A stretch of 64,000 nucleotides of DNA from Bacillus sp. V3B. GTDB taxonomy: Bacteria; Bacillota; Bacilli; Bacillales; Cytobacillaceae. The stretch covers positions 186,001-250,000 of the forward strand of contig NZ_JAETXM010000003.1 of NCBI RefSeq assembly GCF_024494465.1. Reading direction: 5' to 3'. This document shows, piece by piece, positions 27,024 to 35,672 of the stretch; position 1 is the first letter of the stretch; each line of letters starts with the position of its first letter. Position numbers and translations under genes: made by a program. The notes under the pieces are model-generated. The model was not told the origin of the DNA. It did no database searches and was given only the letters and a program-made list of their open reading frames with translations.

Positions 27024-27985
27024 ACCCTGGGTCATTCGTGCATCGCACGATTGGCTGTTACCTATTTACGAACGAATGAAAGTGTTGATGATGGCAAAAT
27101 CCATTTTGCATGTCGATGAAACGTATGCAAAAATTATTAATCGCTCCGATGGTAAATCTGGTCAATCGAATGCCTACAATTGGCTCTTTCGAAGTGTACC
27201 CTGCCAAGGACCGACGATTATTTTGTTTCAAAGCTCCTCGATCTGTCCTTGAGCATTTCACCGACGGTTATACCGGAACCATTGTTTGTGATGGTTATTC
27301 TGCCTATGACAAATTAGAAGGAGTTACTTTCGCTAATTGTTGGGCTCATGTTCGCCGTTATTGGCTGAAAGTGGATAGTAAAAATGGCCAAATCGGTGTG
27401 AACTATTGCGATGAGTTATATCGACTGGAAAGGCAATTTAAGCATTTGTCTCCGAGCAAATGAAGAAAAAAACGCCAAAAATATTCGAAGCCGATCGTAG
27501 AGAAGTTTCTTGAATGGGTCGAAACATCGCCGTTTTTTGGAAAAAATTCCATCGCAAAAGCAGCTGAATACACACTGAATAGAGCAAATGGTTTGAAAGC
27601 GTTCTTGCATGATGGTCGCATTGAGATTGATAATAATCCAGCTGAAAATGCCCTCCGTCCCAACGTTTTAGGCAGAAAAAATTGGCTCTTTTCCGTCAGT
27701 GAAGTCGGTGCAAAAGCGAACGCCATTTGTTTGAGTATTGTAGAAACAGCCAAAAGTAACGGCGTTGATTTCTACGAATACATAAAGAAACTTTTGACGG
27801 ATCTACCGAATCTTGGCGTCCATCAAAACCCAGAAATTTTAGATCAATACATGCCCTGGTCCAAAATGATTCAGGCCGAATGTAGCAAATAAATGAGATA
27901 AGCCGTATATTCGATTAAAAAAATCATGATATACGGCTATTTGTCATGCGTACCGGAAAGGTGCGCTTACTTTTTATAATTCGGG
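27024..27985 (+). pseudogene. tnpC: IS66 transposase remnant, copy 2
   Basis: Starts mid-gene at WVIRASHDWLLPIYERM, so the N-terminal ~225 residues are missing. A small deletion after LFQSS shifts the frame. A TGA replaces an Arg codon in the LSPSKRRKKRQK stretch near 27461. The C-terminal DGRIEIDNNPAENALRP part is intact to the stop at 27892. The element end with hairpin and AATTCGGGTTTAC follows to 27985. Sister of the copy at 15.7-17.3 kb. Confidence 0.85.
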
Positions 27986-28089
27986 TTTACTTTTTACTTA
28001 ATTTTACTTTTCATGGAGTAGATTTTTTAAAATCAATCTGTTTTTAATTCGATTTAAGAAAAAGGATTTACACTTCAACTTCATCTTCA

Positions 28090-28128
28090 ATACAAGAAAA
28101 AGCCCACTGAAAATCAGTGAGCGTTTAT
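28090..28128 (-). terminator. Terminator of the 28130 gene
   Basis: Inverted repeat GCCCACTG ... CAGTGAGC with flanking A/T-rich tails directly after the minus-strand stop codon. Confidence 0.55.
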
Positions 28129-28129
28129 C

Positions 28130-29869
28130 TTAAGGTGTATAAATATAATTTGGATCTTGGGTAAATTGATCGTAGATTGTTCGATCAGCCATTTCAGCAT
28201 ACTGAACAACGCTAGCCTGAGTCCTAGTAATTTTTATTTCATAAAGAAAATAGCTAAATGTTGAATTATCATAATACATATACTGATACATTCCCGGTCC
28301 AGAATTTTTTAGCTTTGTTCCAGTGAATACTCCTTGTTTACCAGTTTCAAGATTAACTGAATGGAGTAGTCCTTCATTAAAGGTATAGAGATATGCGACA
28401 TTACCGTTTGATGTACCGTATTCCTCAATAACAAAAAGACCTGCGTCTCCACCTAAAGCATATACCATATGATCTCTTTCTAAGTTGAAGCTCATTACTG
28501 GGATGGATAGTTTTTGCGTTGAATCAACACAAAGCGAAAAAGTTCCATCAGCGATTCTGTCACCTTCATTTCCACCGGCATAACCGCCTTGAAGATTACT
28601 AAAATTGGCGTTATCGGCGTGAACAGTGATTGAATGTGAATTAAGTGATCTTGTAAATAATGCTTCACCGTTTCCACATGCTGCTACAGGTTTTTCAGCT
28701 TTACTTTCATCAGTTTCTTCTTCTGTATCCTCATTTTTCTGTATTTCTTTTTCAGTATTTGGTTCTTTCTCTATTGCATATTCTTCTATTTCTTTTGTTT
28801 TACTTTCAAAATTGAATAACGACTTGTTTAAATTATATTTTTCAAATATTGATTTATTATTGTTATATACAGATTTAATTGCTTTCTTTTCGGTATCAAT
28901 ATCATTTAAGAATTCGTTTGTTGAGTCATGATAAAGGGCATGAAGCCATGAAAATTGATAAAGACGGTATACATGTACTAGAAGTTCTTTATATGCACTT
29001 TGTTCTTTTTCAAAACCTACCGGATAGTCATAATAATCAATATTTGAAAGAATGCCTACATAAGAGCCACCCTCGTCATATTGATAAACTTCAGCTTCAT
29101 TATTTAAAGCAATCATTTCATCAGAGTGTATTCCATAGGTTTTTACTACTTCATCATATCTCATTAGGTGAAAGTGTAGATAACGTGACAAATCCTTTAG
29201 GAAGTAAGTGTATGCTTCTTCATTTAATAAATTAATTTGTAACTCAACTGCGACTTCTTCGATAAGCTCTATACTATCATCGATCATTTGACGCTGTTCT
29301 TCGGCACTATGTATATCTTCCTGCCCTCTTACACCTTTTATATAATCTTTTGTTTCATCTGTTGCTTCAATTATTGGAAGATCAGGTTGTTTTATTGCGA
29401 CATTAGAACACTTACACTCATCAACAAGACGATTATGCTCCATTTTGAGCCAATGCAGTTCCATAAATGTTTTCATCTCATCTTTAGTAGAAAATACTTC
29501 TGAATCCGGACAGCCACTAACACATTCTCTCGAGGAATATGCCCAAATCGGTTCCTCCTGCGTGTTTTTCCACACCCTCCATGTGAACTGTTTTCCTTTA
29601 TATTCTCCATTCACCAAAAACTCTGCAATATAAATATCATCTTGTAAATTCTCAAACTCAACTGAGTTATAAGAGATATCGAGTTCTTTTGGATCTTTTA
29701 GCAATGAATCTGCCATATCATAACGAACGAGTTCCTGCATGATTTTGTGTTCTTCCAAAGTGTCAATTTTATTGGCTGTTTTTGTTTCGCTTCCAAAATA
29801 GAAATAAAGCCCACCACTAAGTAATACAGCCAAAAACAATAAAGTAAAGACAACTCCTTTTGGTTTCAT
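28130..29869 (-). CDS. Membrane-anchored extracytoplasmic protein, unknown
   Basis: 579 residues. N-terminal KGVVFTLLFLAVLLSGGLYFYFG is an uncleaved signal anchor, with the remainder outside. Residues ~30-300 are an acidic alpha/beta region with paired cysteines (SSRECVSGCPD; DECKCS). A charged linker rich in E/K (KEPNTEKEIQKNEDTEEETDE) leads to a C-terminal beta-rich domain (~410-579) with VAACGNGEALF and GGYAGGNEGDRIADGTF. No enzyme motif is recognised. Flanked by IS66 debris and the duplicated ComM leader, but intact with terminator and upstream GGGGG-rich ribosome region. Confidence 0.7.
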   Translation of the reverse strand: MKPKGVVFTLLFLAVLLSGGLYFYFGSETKTANKIDTLEEHKIMQELVRYDMADSLLKDPKELDISYNSVEFENLQDDIYIAEFLVNGEYKGKQFTWRVWKNTQEEPIWAYSSRECVSGCPDSEVFSTKDEMKTFMELHWLKMEHNRLVDECKCSNVAIKQPDLPIIEATDETKDYIKGVRGQEDIHSAEEQRQMIDDSIELIEEVAVELQINLLNEEAYTYFLKDLSRYLHFHLMRYDEVVKTYGIHSDEMIALNNEAEVYQYDEGGSYVGILSNIDYYDYPVGFEKEQSAYKELLVHVYRLYQFSWLHALYHDSTNEFLNDIDTEKKAIKSVYNNNKSIFEKYNLNKSLFNFESKTKEIEEYAIEKEPNTEKEIQKNEDTEEETDESKAEKPVAACGNGEALFTRSLNSHSITVHADNANFSNLQGGYAGGNEGDRIADGTFSLCVDSTQKLSIPVMSFNLERDHMVYALGGDAGLFVIEEYGTSNGNVAYLYTFNEGLLHSVNLETGKQGVFTGTKLKNSGPGMYQYMYYDNSTFSYFLYEIKITRTQASVVQYAEMADRTIYDQFTQDPNYIYTP

Positions 29870-30442
29870 TTTTTACCCCCTAAAACATCTTTTTTATCAT
29901 TATAAAAGAAAAATCAGGGAGTTTGGGGAAATTTTTTCTCCATCGAAAGTGAACTACTTAATCATTTCATTTCTCCTTTTTATTTGCGGTTCTACAACTA
30001 TTCACAAAATACAGATTTAGTGAATAGTTAGGTAATGTTATTAAACACAGAAGATTCATACTATCGCCATTATATGACAAATATACGCTCCATTGCTATT
30101 AGGATCGGTGCCTGGTACGCCCCGAAAAGTCTCGAAAAGTCTTGTTTCACAAAGATGTTTCACATGTGGATATTCGAATTTATTTCCAAAAGAATAATGG
30201 TATCAATACGGACCTGTGAGGGTAGAAGTGCAGGTCCTTTTTATTTCAACACCAAAACTTTTTTATGCTCTTTGAAGGATTTAGGAACTTCTTGTCGAAA
30301 ATAATAAAAGGATCAAAGTATTTCACTTTAATCCCTCTTTCCACAAAGGTATTTCCCCCTATTATATTTCTGTTTTTCGCACGATCATCACCATTTTTTC
30401 AATCCAACATGGCAAAATAAACAATAGAATAGGTGGTTTTTT
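29870..30442. repeat. REP unit and leader upstream of ComM gene, copy B
   Basis: After ~160 bp of AT-rich spacer, a REP unit lies at 30107-30163 (with an extra internal CTCGAAAAGT duplication). It is followed by the terminator GGACCTG (30210-30216) ... CAGGTCC (30231-30237) with TTTTTATTT, and ~200 bp of leader to the ComM start. The same block is duplicated at 26751-27022. A terminator ahead of the gene means either that it ends an upstream transcript or that the ComM operon promoter lies in the last 200 bp. Confidence 0.7.
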
Positions 30443-31984
30443 ATGACCGTAAAAGTTTCAAGTATTGGACTAAAAGGACTTGAAGGCTATCGGGTGCAAG
30501 TAGAAGTCAAAATCTCGTCAGGCACAGAATCGATGGTGATTGTTGGACTGCCTGATGCATCAGTCAAGGAATCGAGAGAACGAGTCCTATCAGCCATTAG
30601 TCATTTCGCTGTCGATGTCACAGACCAAAAGGTTGTCGTGAACTTATCCCCATCCGAACAAAAGAAAAACGGCCCGATCTTTGACCTAGCGATCGCCATT
30701 GCTACCCTTAAAGAACTGAACGTGATCCATGAGGACATTCGAACAGAAACAGCCTTTATGGGAGCACTATCTTTAGATGGCACCATTGTAAAAGTAGAAG
30801 GGATGCTGCCAGCTCTCATTTCGGCAAAAGTACTCGGCCTCCATCGAGTCTATCTTCCTTATGATCCATCCATCCCAATACATATGTTCCAAGACATCGA
30901 ATGTATTCTCGTTCATCATATTGAAGAAGTGGTTCAACATCTAGATGGTCAAGAACAGCTCTCTTTCCTACAACAACACAAACCTACCGAACAACAACCA
31001 TCACTATTCACCGAACCCCATCATCAAAAAGATTTTTCTCATGTGATTGGTCATGATCAAGCAAAACGTGCATTAGAAATTGCGGCTGCCGGTGAACATA
31101 ATGTTCTTATGAGTGGTCCACCAGGCTGTGGCAAAAGCATGCTAGCTGAAACCTTCCCATCTATCTTACCAACTATTAGCAATCAAGCACAATTAGAAGT
31201 CCTCAGCTTATACCAACTTGCAGGGGAGAATGGCAGGCTTACTCAGACGGTCCCATTTAGACATCCCCATCATTCTGCATCCTCTGTTGCCATCATTGGT
31301 GGTGGCTCTAATCCTAGACCGGGAGAAATCTCATTAGCACATAAAGGGGTACTATTCCTAGATGAGATTGCTGAGTTTACCAAAAAGACACTGGATATGC
31401 TGCGTCAACCATTAGAAACAGGAAAAGTGACCATTAGTAGAGCACATTCCACTGTCACTTATCCATCATCCTTTATTCTCCTTGGTGCAATGAACCCATG
31501 TCCATGTGGGCACTATGGTTCAAATAATCATTACTGTACATGTTCTGGGAAGCAAATTCAAACCTATCGAAATCGATTGTCAGGACCTATTTATGATCGA
31601 ATTGATATTCTGTTATCACTCCAATCTGTCCATTTAGATCAATCGATAAAGTCCCGAGAAAACTCACTAGATGTCCGGAAAAGGGTAGAAAAGGCGCGTC
31701 AGTACCAATATCAACGCTATCAGTCTGAAATTACCAATGCAAAAGTTCCCTTTGACACGATCATTCAAACAAGTCCTTTAACTGATCAACAGCAAAAGCT
31801 GCTGATGACACTAGCGTCAAAAGAAAACTGGAGCAACCGAGTCCAAATCAAAATTATTCGACTAGCAAGAACGATATCAGATCTAGCTGAAGAAAAACAA
31901 ATTACTGACGCTTCTATTTGGGAAGCGATGACGTTAAGGAGAATGGGGAAGCCTAAACAACAAGTGATAGCGAGGGAAACATAA
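30443..31984 (+). CDS. comM: YifB/ComM-family Mg-chelatase-like AAA+ ATPase, copy 1
   Basis: 513 residues. N-terminal Lon-substrate-like domain (GYRVQVEVKISSGTESMVI, GLPDASVKESRERV), then the AAA+ core: Walker A GEHNVLMSGPPGCGKS (~residue 224), sensor region HHSASSVAIIGGGS, Walker B GVLFLDEIAEF, and the family zinc-like motif MNPCPCGHYGS ... YCTC. ComM proteins are hexameric branch-migration helicases acting in recombination of incoming DNA. Its stop abuts the ATG of a RAYT transposase (TAAATG), so the two are co-translated. A second such pair follows at 33.3 kb. Intact. Confidence 0.92.
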   Translation: MTVKVSSIGLKGLEGYRVQVEVKISSGTESMVIVGLPDASVKESRERVLSAISHFAVDVTDQKVVVNLSPSEQKKNGPIFDLAIAIATLKELNVIHEDIRTETAFMGALSLDGTIVKVEGMLPALISAKVLGLHRVYLPYDPSIPIHMFQDIECILVHHIEEVVQHLDGQEQLSFLQQHKPTEQQPSLFTEPHHQKDFSHVIGHDQAKRALEIAAAGEHNVLMSGPPGCGKSMLAETFPSILPTISNQAQLEVLSLYQLAGENGRLTQTVPFRHPHHSASSVAIIGGGSNPRPGEISLAHKGVLFLDEIAEFTKKTLDMLRQPLETGKVTISRAHSTVTYPSSFILLGAMNPCPCGHYGSNNHYCTCSGKQIQTYRNRLSGPIYDRIDILLSLQSVHLDQSIKSRENSLDVRKRVEKARQYQYQRYQSEITNAKVPFDTIIQTSPLTDQQQKLLMTLASKENWSNRVQIKIIRLARTISDLAEEKQITDASIWEAMTLRRMGKPKQQVIARET

Positions 31985-32608
31985 ATGCCGCGTAAGAAAA
32001 GAGTTTGGATTCCGAATCGCTACTATCATATTGTTTGTCGTGGGAATCGTAGAGATCCACTTTTCTGGGGTTTTGAAGATTTTAAGGCATTTCTCCATAT
32101 TTTAAATCAACTTCATGAAAAGATTCCCTTCGAAATAGCCTCCTATTGTTTAATGACGAATCATTTCCATCTACAATTACGATCAAAAGACGTATCAATC
32201 TCAAACGTGATGGCCTTCATCAATCGACGTTATTCAAGGTATTATAATACAAAATACTGCTTAACTGGTCATGTGTTTGAAAAGAGGTTTTATGACAAAA
32301 TCATTGAGGATAAAGAGGGAATGCTTGAAGTAAGCCGCTACATTCATTTGAATCCATTTGAAGCAAAAATGGTCAAACTGCCAGAACATTATCCTTGGAG
32401 TAGCTATTATTTGTACAAGAGCTCTTGTTATATACCACCAAAGTTTATGAACTTGAACAGCATACTCGATTATTATATGGGGACAATGGAGCAAAAAAGG
32501 GACAAGTACTGTAGAAGTGTATTTGGTCCGTCAGGTACAACCATAGATCTACGCACAGGGACCACTCGAGCTATGTTGGAAGTCGCAGAATTGTGTAGTA
32601 GCACCTGA
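31985..32608 (+). CDS. REP-associated tyrosine transposase (RAYT), copy 1
   Basis: 207 residues of the IS200-like Y1/HUH superfamily. Begins KKRVWIPNRYYHIVCRGNRRD, contains the metal-binding HUH motif in MTNHFHLQL, and the RAYT-typical VSRYIHLNPFEAKMV with PWSSYYLY. RAYTs nick and move REP palindromes rather than their own gene. The window is rich in such palindromes. ATG begins one base after the ComM stop; a GAGGGA site lies in the ComM 3' end. Diverged from copy 2 (roughly half identical by eye). Confidence 0.9.
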   Translation: MPRKKRVWIPNRYYHIVCRGNRRDPLFWGFEDFKAFLHILNQLHEKIPFEIASYCLMTNHFHLQLRSKDVSISNVMAFINRRYSRYYNTKYCLTGHVFEKRFYDKIIEDKEGMLEVSRYIHLNPFEAKMVKLPEHYPWSSYYLYKSSCYIPPKFMNLNSILDYYMGTMEQKRDKYCRSVFGPSGTTIDLRTGTTRAMLEVAELCSST

Positions 32609-32609
32609 T

Positions 32610-32735
32610 AGAAGATATTGTTCTACTGCTTGAAGAGCAACTGGCTCATACGAATTAACAAAACAAAGATCTTTCGGAAAAGCTAGATAAAGCTATTAAA
32701 CAGAATGAAGCGTTAACCGAACAACTTCACCATTA
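32610..32735 (+). pseudogene. IS66 transposase N-terminal scrap
   Basis: Reads VLLLEEQLAHTN, a TAA stop, then QNKDLSEKLDKAIKQNEALTE. It matches the N-terminal coiled coil of the IS66 transposase at 17.2 kb (RLLEEQLAHSNQQNKNLSKQ). It ends at a REP core. Confidence 0.65.
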
Positions 32736-32759
32736 GTCTGCGTCACTGTGACGCCCCGA
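32736..32759. repeat. REP-like core behind RAYT 1
   Basis: GTCTGCGTCACTGTGACGCC then CCG: a GCGTCA-CTG-TGACGC hairpin followed by CCCG. This is the GTC-type variant, also seen at 21311, 62281 and 63192. Confidence 0.7.
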
Positions 32760-32761
32760 TG

Positions 32762-33056
32762 AATATTTAATTTATCGTATTAACACATTCATGGAGATGT
32801 TCAAAAATAACCATAAGAGGGAGCGGTTTATCTCTTTGCTTGAAATTAATTATAAAAATTTGTTATCACGACTTTATAGAATCAGAAATAGAATTGTTCA
32901 TTCAGCTTTAGTAGATGAAATAGAATTAGAACTCTACTGTGAATGGTTGCACTCCATTTTAATAGCATTCTGCAATAATTTGATTGTAAAAATACATGAA
33001 GATAGTAATGATTCTACTTTATATAGGTCGGATAATTATAGAGATTGTAAAAATCT
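32762..33056 (+). pseudogene. HEPN-domain (Apea-like) C-terminal remnant
   Basis: Open from just after the REP core: EYLIYRINTFMEMF then LLSRLYRIRNRIVHSAL and EWLHSILIAFCNNLIVKI. RNRIVH fits the R-x4-H catalytic motif of HEPN ribonucleases, and the surroundings resemble the end of Apea-like HEPN proteins. It runs into an inverted repeat at 33058, where the frame continues as junk to 33171. Both ends are cut. Confidence 0.6.
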
Positions 33057-33057
33057 G

Positions 33058-33131
33058 GGTCAGACCCCCACTCAGCTAAAGTGTAAAGTGATAAAGTGCG
33101 AAAGCAAAGCAGAGAGTAAACCGCTCTCTGC
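33058..33131. repeat. Left inverted repeat of RAYT-ComM unit 2
   Basis: Starts GGTCAGACCCCCACTCAG, then TAAAGTGTAAAGTGATAAAG, and ends with an AGAGAG ... CTCTCT hairpin. The reverse complement of 35538-35612 matches over about 74 bp at roughly 80% by hand alignment. Confidence 0.75.
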
Positions 33132-33315
33132 ATTTTCTTTTGAGGGACAGGCCTCTGTCCTAGCAGATTAAAAAGGTAAGGATCATTCGTGCTAAGGGAA
33201 TATATCTTCGTTTTTTATAAAAACCATTCCTTAGGAAGAAGGAAAATAGCGAATCGTGTAGAATATTGTTAGTATGAACATGAACAAATATAGATATAGA
33301 AAGAAGTGAAGAAAA

Positions 33316-33891
33316 TTGGCAAGACGGCTTCGTGTTTGGTTTCCAGGTGCCATGTATCATATTACGAATCGAGGCAATCGACGTGCTGCCCTATTTTACG
33401 ATAATAGTGATCGAAAGGCCTACTTAGAACTAATAGAAGAAGTTCGATTCTATTTCCCTTTTACCCTCCATTCTTATTGCCTCATGACAAACCACATTCA
33501 TCTCCAATTGGAAACCATCAATCATCATACCATGCATATAATGAAAATGCTTAATTCTAGATATGCCATGTATTTTAATAAACGGCATCGACTAGTTGGA
33601 CATGTTTTTCAAGGCCGTTATGGATCAGAACTCATTGATACGGTAGATTATCAATTAGAAGTTAGCAGATATATCCACTTAAATCCAGTTGATGCGAAAA
33701 TGGTAAAATCCGCTGAGAATTATCGTTGGAGTAGTTATGTTGCCTATATTTTTAATGAAACAAATCCCCATGTAACCACTCATAAAATACTATCCTATTT
33801 TCCCAATCCACAAAAAGAAAACTATCGTAAATATGTTGAAAGAGGTTCCTCAGCTAATCTAATAGAATCAATGGAAAATATAGAAAGATAA
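33316..33891 (+). CDS. REP-associated tyrosine transposase (RAYT), copy 2
   Basis: 191 residues, TTG start reading MARRLRVWFPGAMYHITNRG. HUH motif in MTNHIHLQL, then NSRYAMYFNKRHRLVGHVFQGR and VSRYIHLNPVDAKMVKSAE with YRWSSYVAY. Gene is complete. It precedes a ComM gene by 52 nt, the reverse order of pair 1, and lies with it between inverted repeats at 33058 and 35538. Expected activity: single-strand cleavage and transfer of REP hairpins. Confidence 0.9.
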   Translation: MARRLRVWFPGAMYHITNRGNRRAALFYDNSDRKAYLELIEEVRFYFPFTLHSYCLMTNHIHLQLETINHHTMHIMKMLNSRYAMYFNKRHRLVGHVFQGRYGSELIDTVDYQLEVSRYIHLNPVDAKMVKSAENYRWSSYVAYIFNETNPHVTTHKILSYFPNPQKENYRKYVERGSSANLIESMENIER

Positions 33892-33943
33892 TTGGAGTCG
33901 AATGAGATGACAGTTTTATCATGCAATGAATGGAGGTCTTACT

Positions 33944-35476
33944 TTGACAGTCAAAATTTTGAGTATTGGTCTAAAAGGTTTAGAAGGATATCGAGTACAG
34001 GTCGAGGTACATATTTCACCAGGAAAGGAGTCAATGGTGATTGTGGGCTTGCCGGATGCCTCTGTGAAGGAATCAAAGGAGAGAGTGCTGTCTGCCATAA
34101 GGAATCTGGATTGTGATGTAACCGATCAGAAAATTGTTGTGAACTTATCGCCACCGGAGCAAAAGAAAAATGGACCGTTCTTTGACTTGGCAATGGCGAT
34201 TGGGGTGTTGAAAGAAACAGGTGAGCTGAAAGAAAAGATCCCTGAAGATACGGTGTTTATCGGGGCTTTGTCGTTGGATGGCACCATAGAGAAGATAGAA
34301 GGAATGTTACCGGCACTAATTGCAGCTAAAGCTCTAGGATTTAAGAAGGTTTATGTACCCTATGATCCATTGCTTCCATTAGACATGCTGGAAGATCTGG
34401 AATGTATCGTTGTTCGGCATATCAATGATGTTCTACAACATTTAGCTGGACAAATGTTGTTGTCACTTCCTATTCCATCACTAGCTATCGATCTAGTACC
34501 TAAAACATATGAGTATCAAAAAGATTTTAGTGAAGTCATTGGTCATGAACAAGCAAAGCAGGCATTGGAAATCGCTGCTGCTGGGGAACATAATGTATTA
34601 ATGAGTGGTCCACCCGGCTGTGGAAAAAGTCTGTTGGCCGAAACGTTTCCTTCTATTTTTCCTCCTTTGACAAAGGAAGTGCAGCTTGAAGTGATTAGCT
34701 TATATCAGTTGGCTCAAGAAACCCTCGTTTCGCCACAAATGCCCCCTTATCGTCACCCACATCATTCTGCTTCTTCTGTTGCCATTATTGGTGGTGGTTC
34801 TTATCCAAAACCTGGGGAGATATCACTTGCCCATCGGGGAGTTTTGTTTCTTGATGAAATGGCGGAGTTTCCAAAGAAGACATTGGATATGTTAAGACAA
34901 CCGCTTGAAACGGGGAAGATTACCATTAGTCGAGTACATTCTACTGTTAAGTATCCTGCTGCTTTTATTCTCATTGCTGCAATGAATCCATGCCCTTGTG
35001 GGTTTCTTGGTTCCAATACTCATTACTGTACTTGTACTCCAAAACAAATCCAGTCGTATAGAAATAGAATTTCAGGGCCGATCCATGATCGAATCGATAT
35101 TCTGCTTTCTTTAAAATCAGTTAATCTTGATCAATCCTCTCAATCACGACCATCATCCGATGAAATCCGCAATAGGGTAGAAGGAGCAAGGAAAAGACAA
35201 TATGAACGGTATCAAGAACAAATTTGCAATGCTAAGGTTTCATTTGAAAAGTTGTCAGCAACAAGTCCATTGAAAGAAAACCAGCGAAATATGATCAGGC
35301 AAATCTCGTCCAAACAGAAATGGAGTAATCGTGTTGAAATTAAAATGATACGTCTTGCAAGGACCATATCTGATTTATCGGACCGTGAAGAGATAACGGA
35401 TGAATCGATTTGGAAAGCGATCACCTTAAGACGTGAGAATCATAACAAAGAACAGATGAAGATAGGGAAAGGATAA
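33944..35476 (+). CDS. comM: YifB/ComM-family AAA+ ATPase, copy 2
   Basis: About 511 residues, a full paralogue of the ATPase at 30443, with GYRVQVEVHISPGKESMVI, GEHNVLMSGPPGCGKS, GVLFLDEMAEF and MNPCPCGFLGS. TTG 33944 aligns with the copy 1 start and has GGAGG at 33932-33936; an ATG at 33926 is in frame but overlaps that site. Two diverged paralogues 2 kb apart argue against simple tandem duplication. Ends just inside the right inverted repeat. Confidence 0.92.
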   Translation: MTVKILSIGLKGLEGYRVQVEVHISPGKESMVIVGLPDASVKESKERVLSAIRNLDCDVTDQKIVVNLSPPEQKKNGPFFDLAMAIGVLKETGELKEKIPEDTVFIGALSLDGTIEKIEGMLPALIAAKALGFKKVYVPYDPLLPLDMLEDLECIVVRHINDVLQHLAGQMLLSLPIPSLAIDLVPKTYEYQKDFSEVIGHEQAKQALEIAAAGEHNVLMSGPPGCGKSLLAETFPSIFPPLTKEVQLEVISLYQLAQETLVSPQMPPYRHPHHSASSVAIIGGGSYPKPGEISLAHRGVLFLDEMAEFPKKTLDMLRQPLETGKITISRVHSTVKYPAAFILIAAMNPCPCGFLGSNTHYCTCTPKQIQSYRNRISGPIHDRIDILLSLKSVNLDQSSQSRPSSDEIRNRVEGARKRQYERYQEQICNAKVSFEKLSATSPLKENQRNMIRQISSKQKWSNRVEIKMIRLARTISDLSDREEITDESIWKAITLRRENHNKEQMKIGKG

Positions 35477-35537
35477 GAATCAAATGTAAGATGGATATAT
35501 TGTCTGGCTATGACCTTCTACTTTTATATTTAGAAAA

Positions 35538-35612
35538 GACAGAGCGCATTTACCCTCTGCATTAACTTCATACTTTATCGCTTTAAACTTTAACTGAGTG
35601 AGGGTCTGACCA
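35538..35612. repeat. Right inverted repeat of RAYT-ComM unit 2
   Basis: Mirror image of 33058-33131. It ends GAGTGAGGGTCTGACCA, complementary to the GGTCAGACCCCCACTC start of the left copy. It encloses RAYT 2 and ComM 2 in a 2.55-kb unit. Confidence 0.75.
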
Positions 35613-35672
35613 CGAATTTTGAAAGCTAAAGGTTATTATGTACAATTAACACTAGCAAGTGGAGACTATGGG

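Noticed and set aside
32608-33171. Complete 126-residue gene starting at 32791
   Set aside because: The last ~40 codons are the inverted repeat read as protein, and the frame is open before the Met; this is a truncated HEPN remnant.
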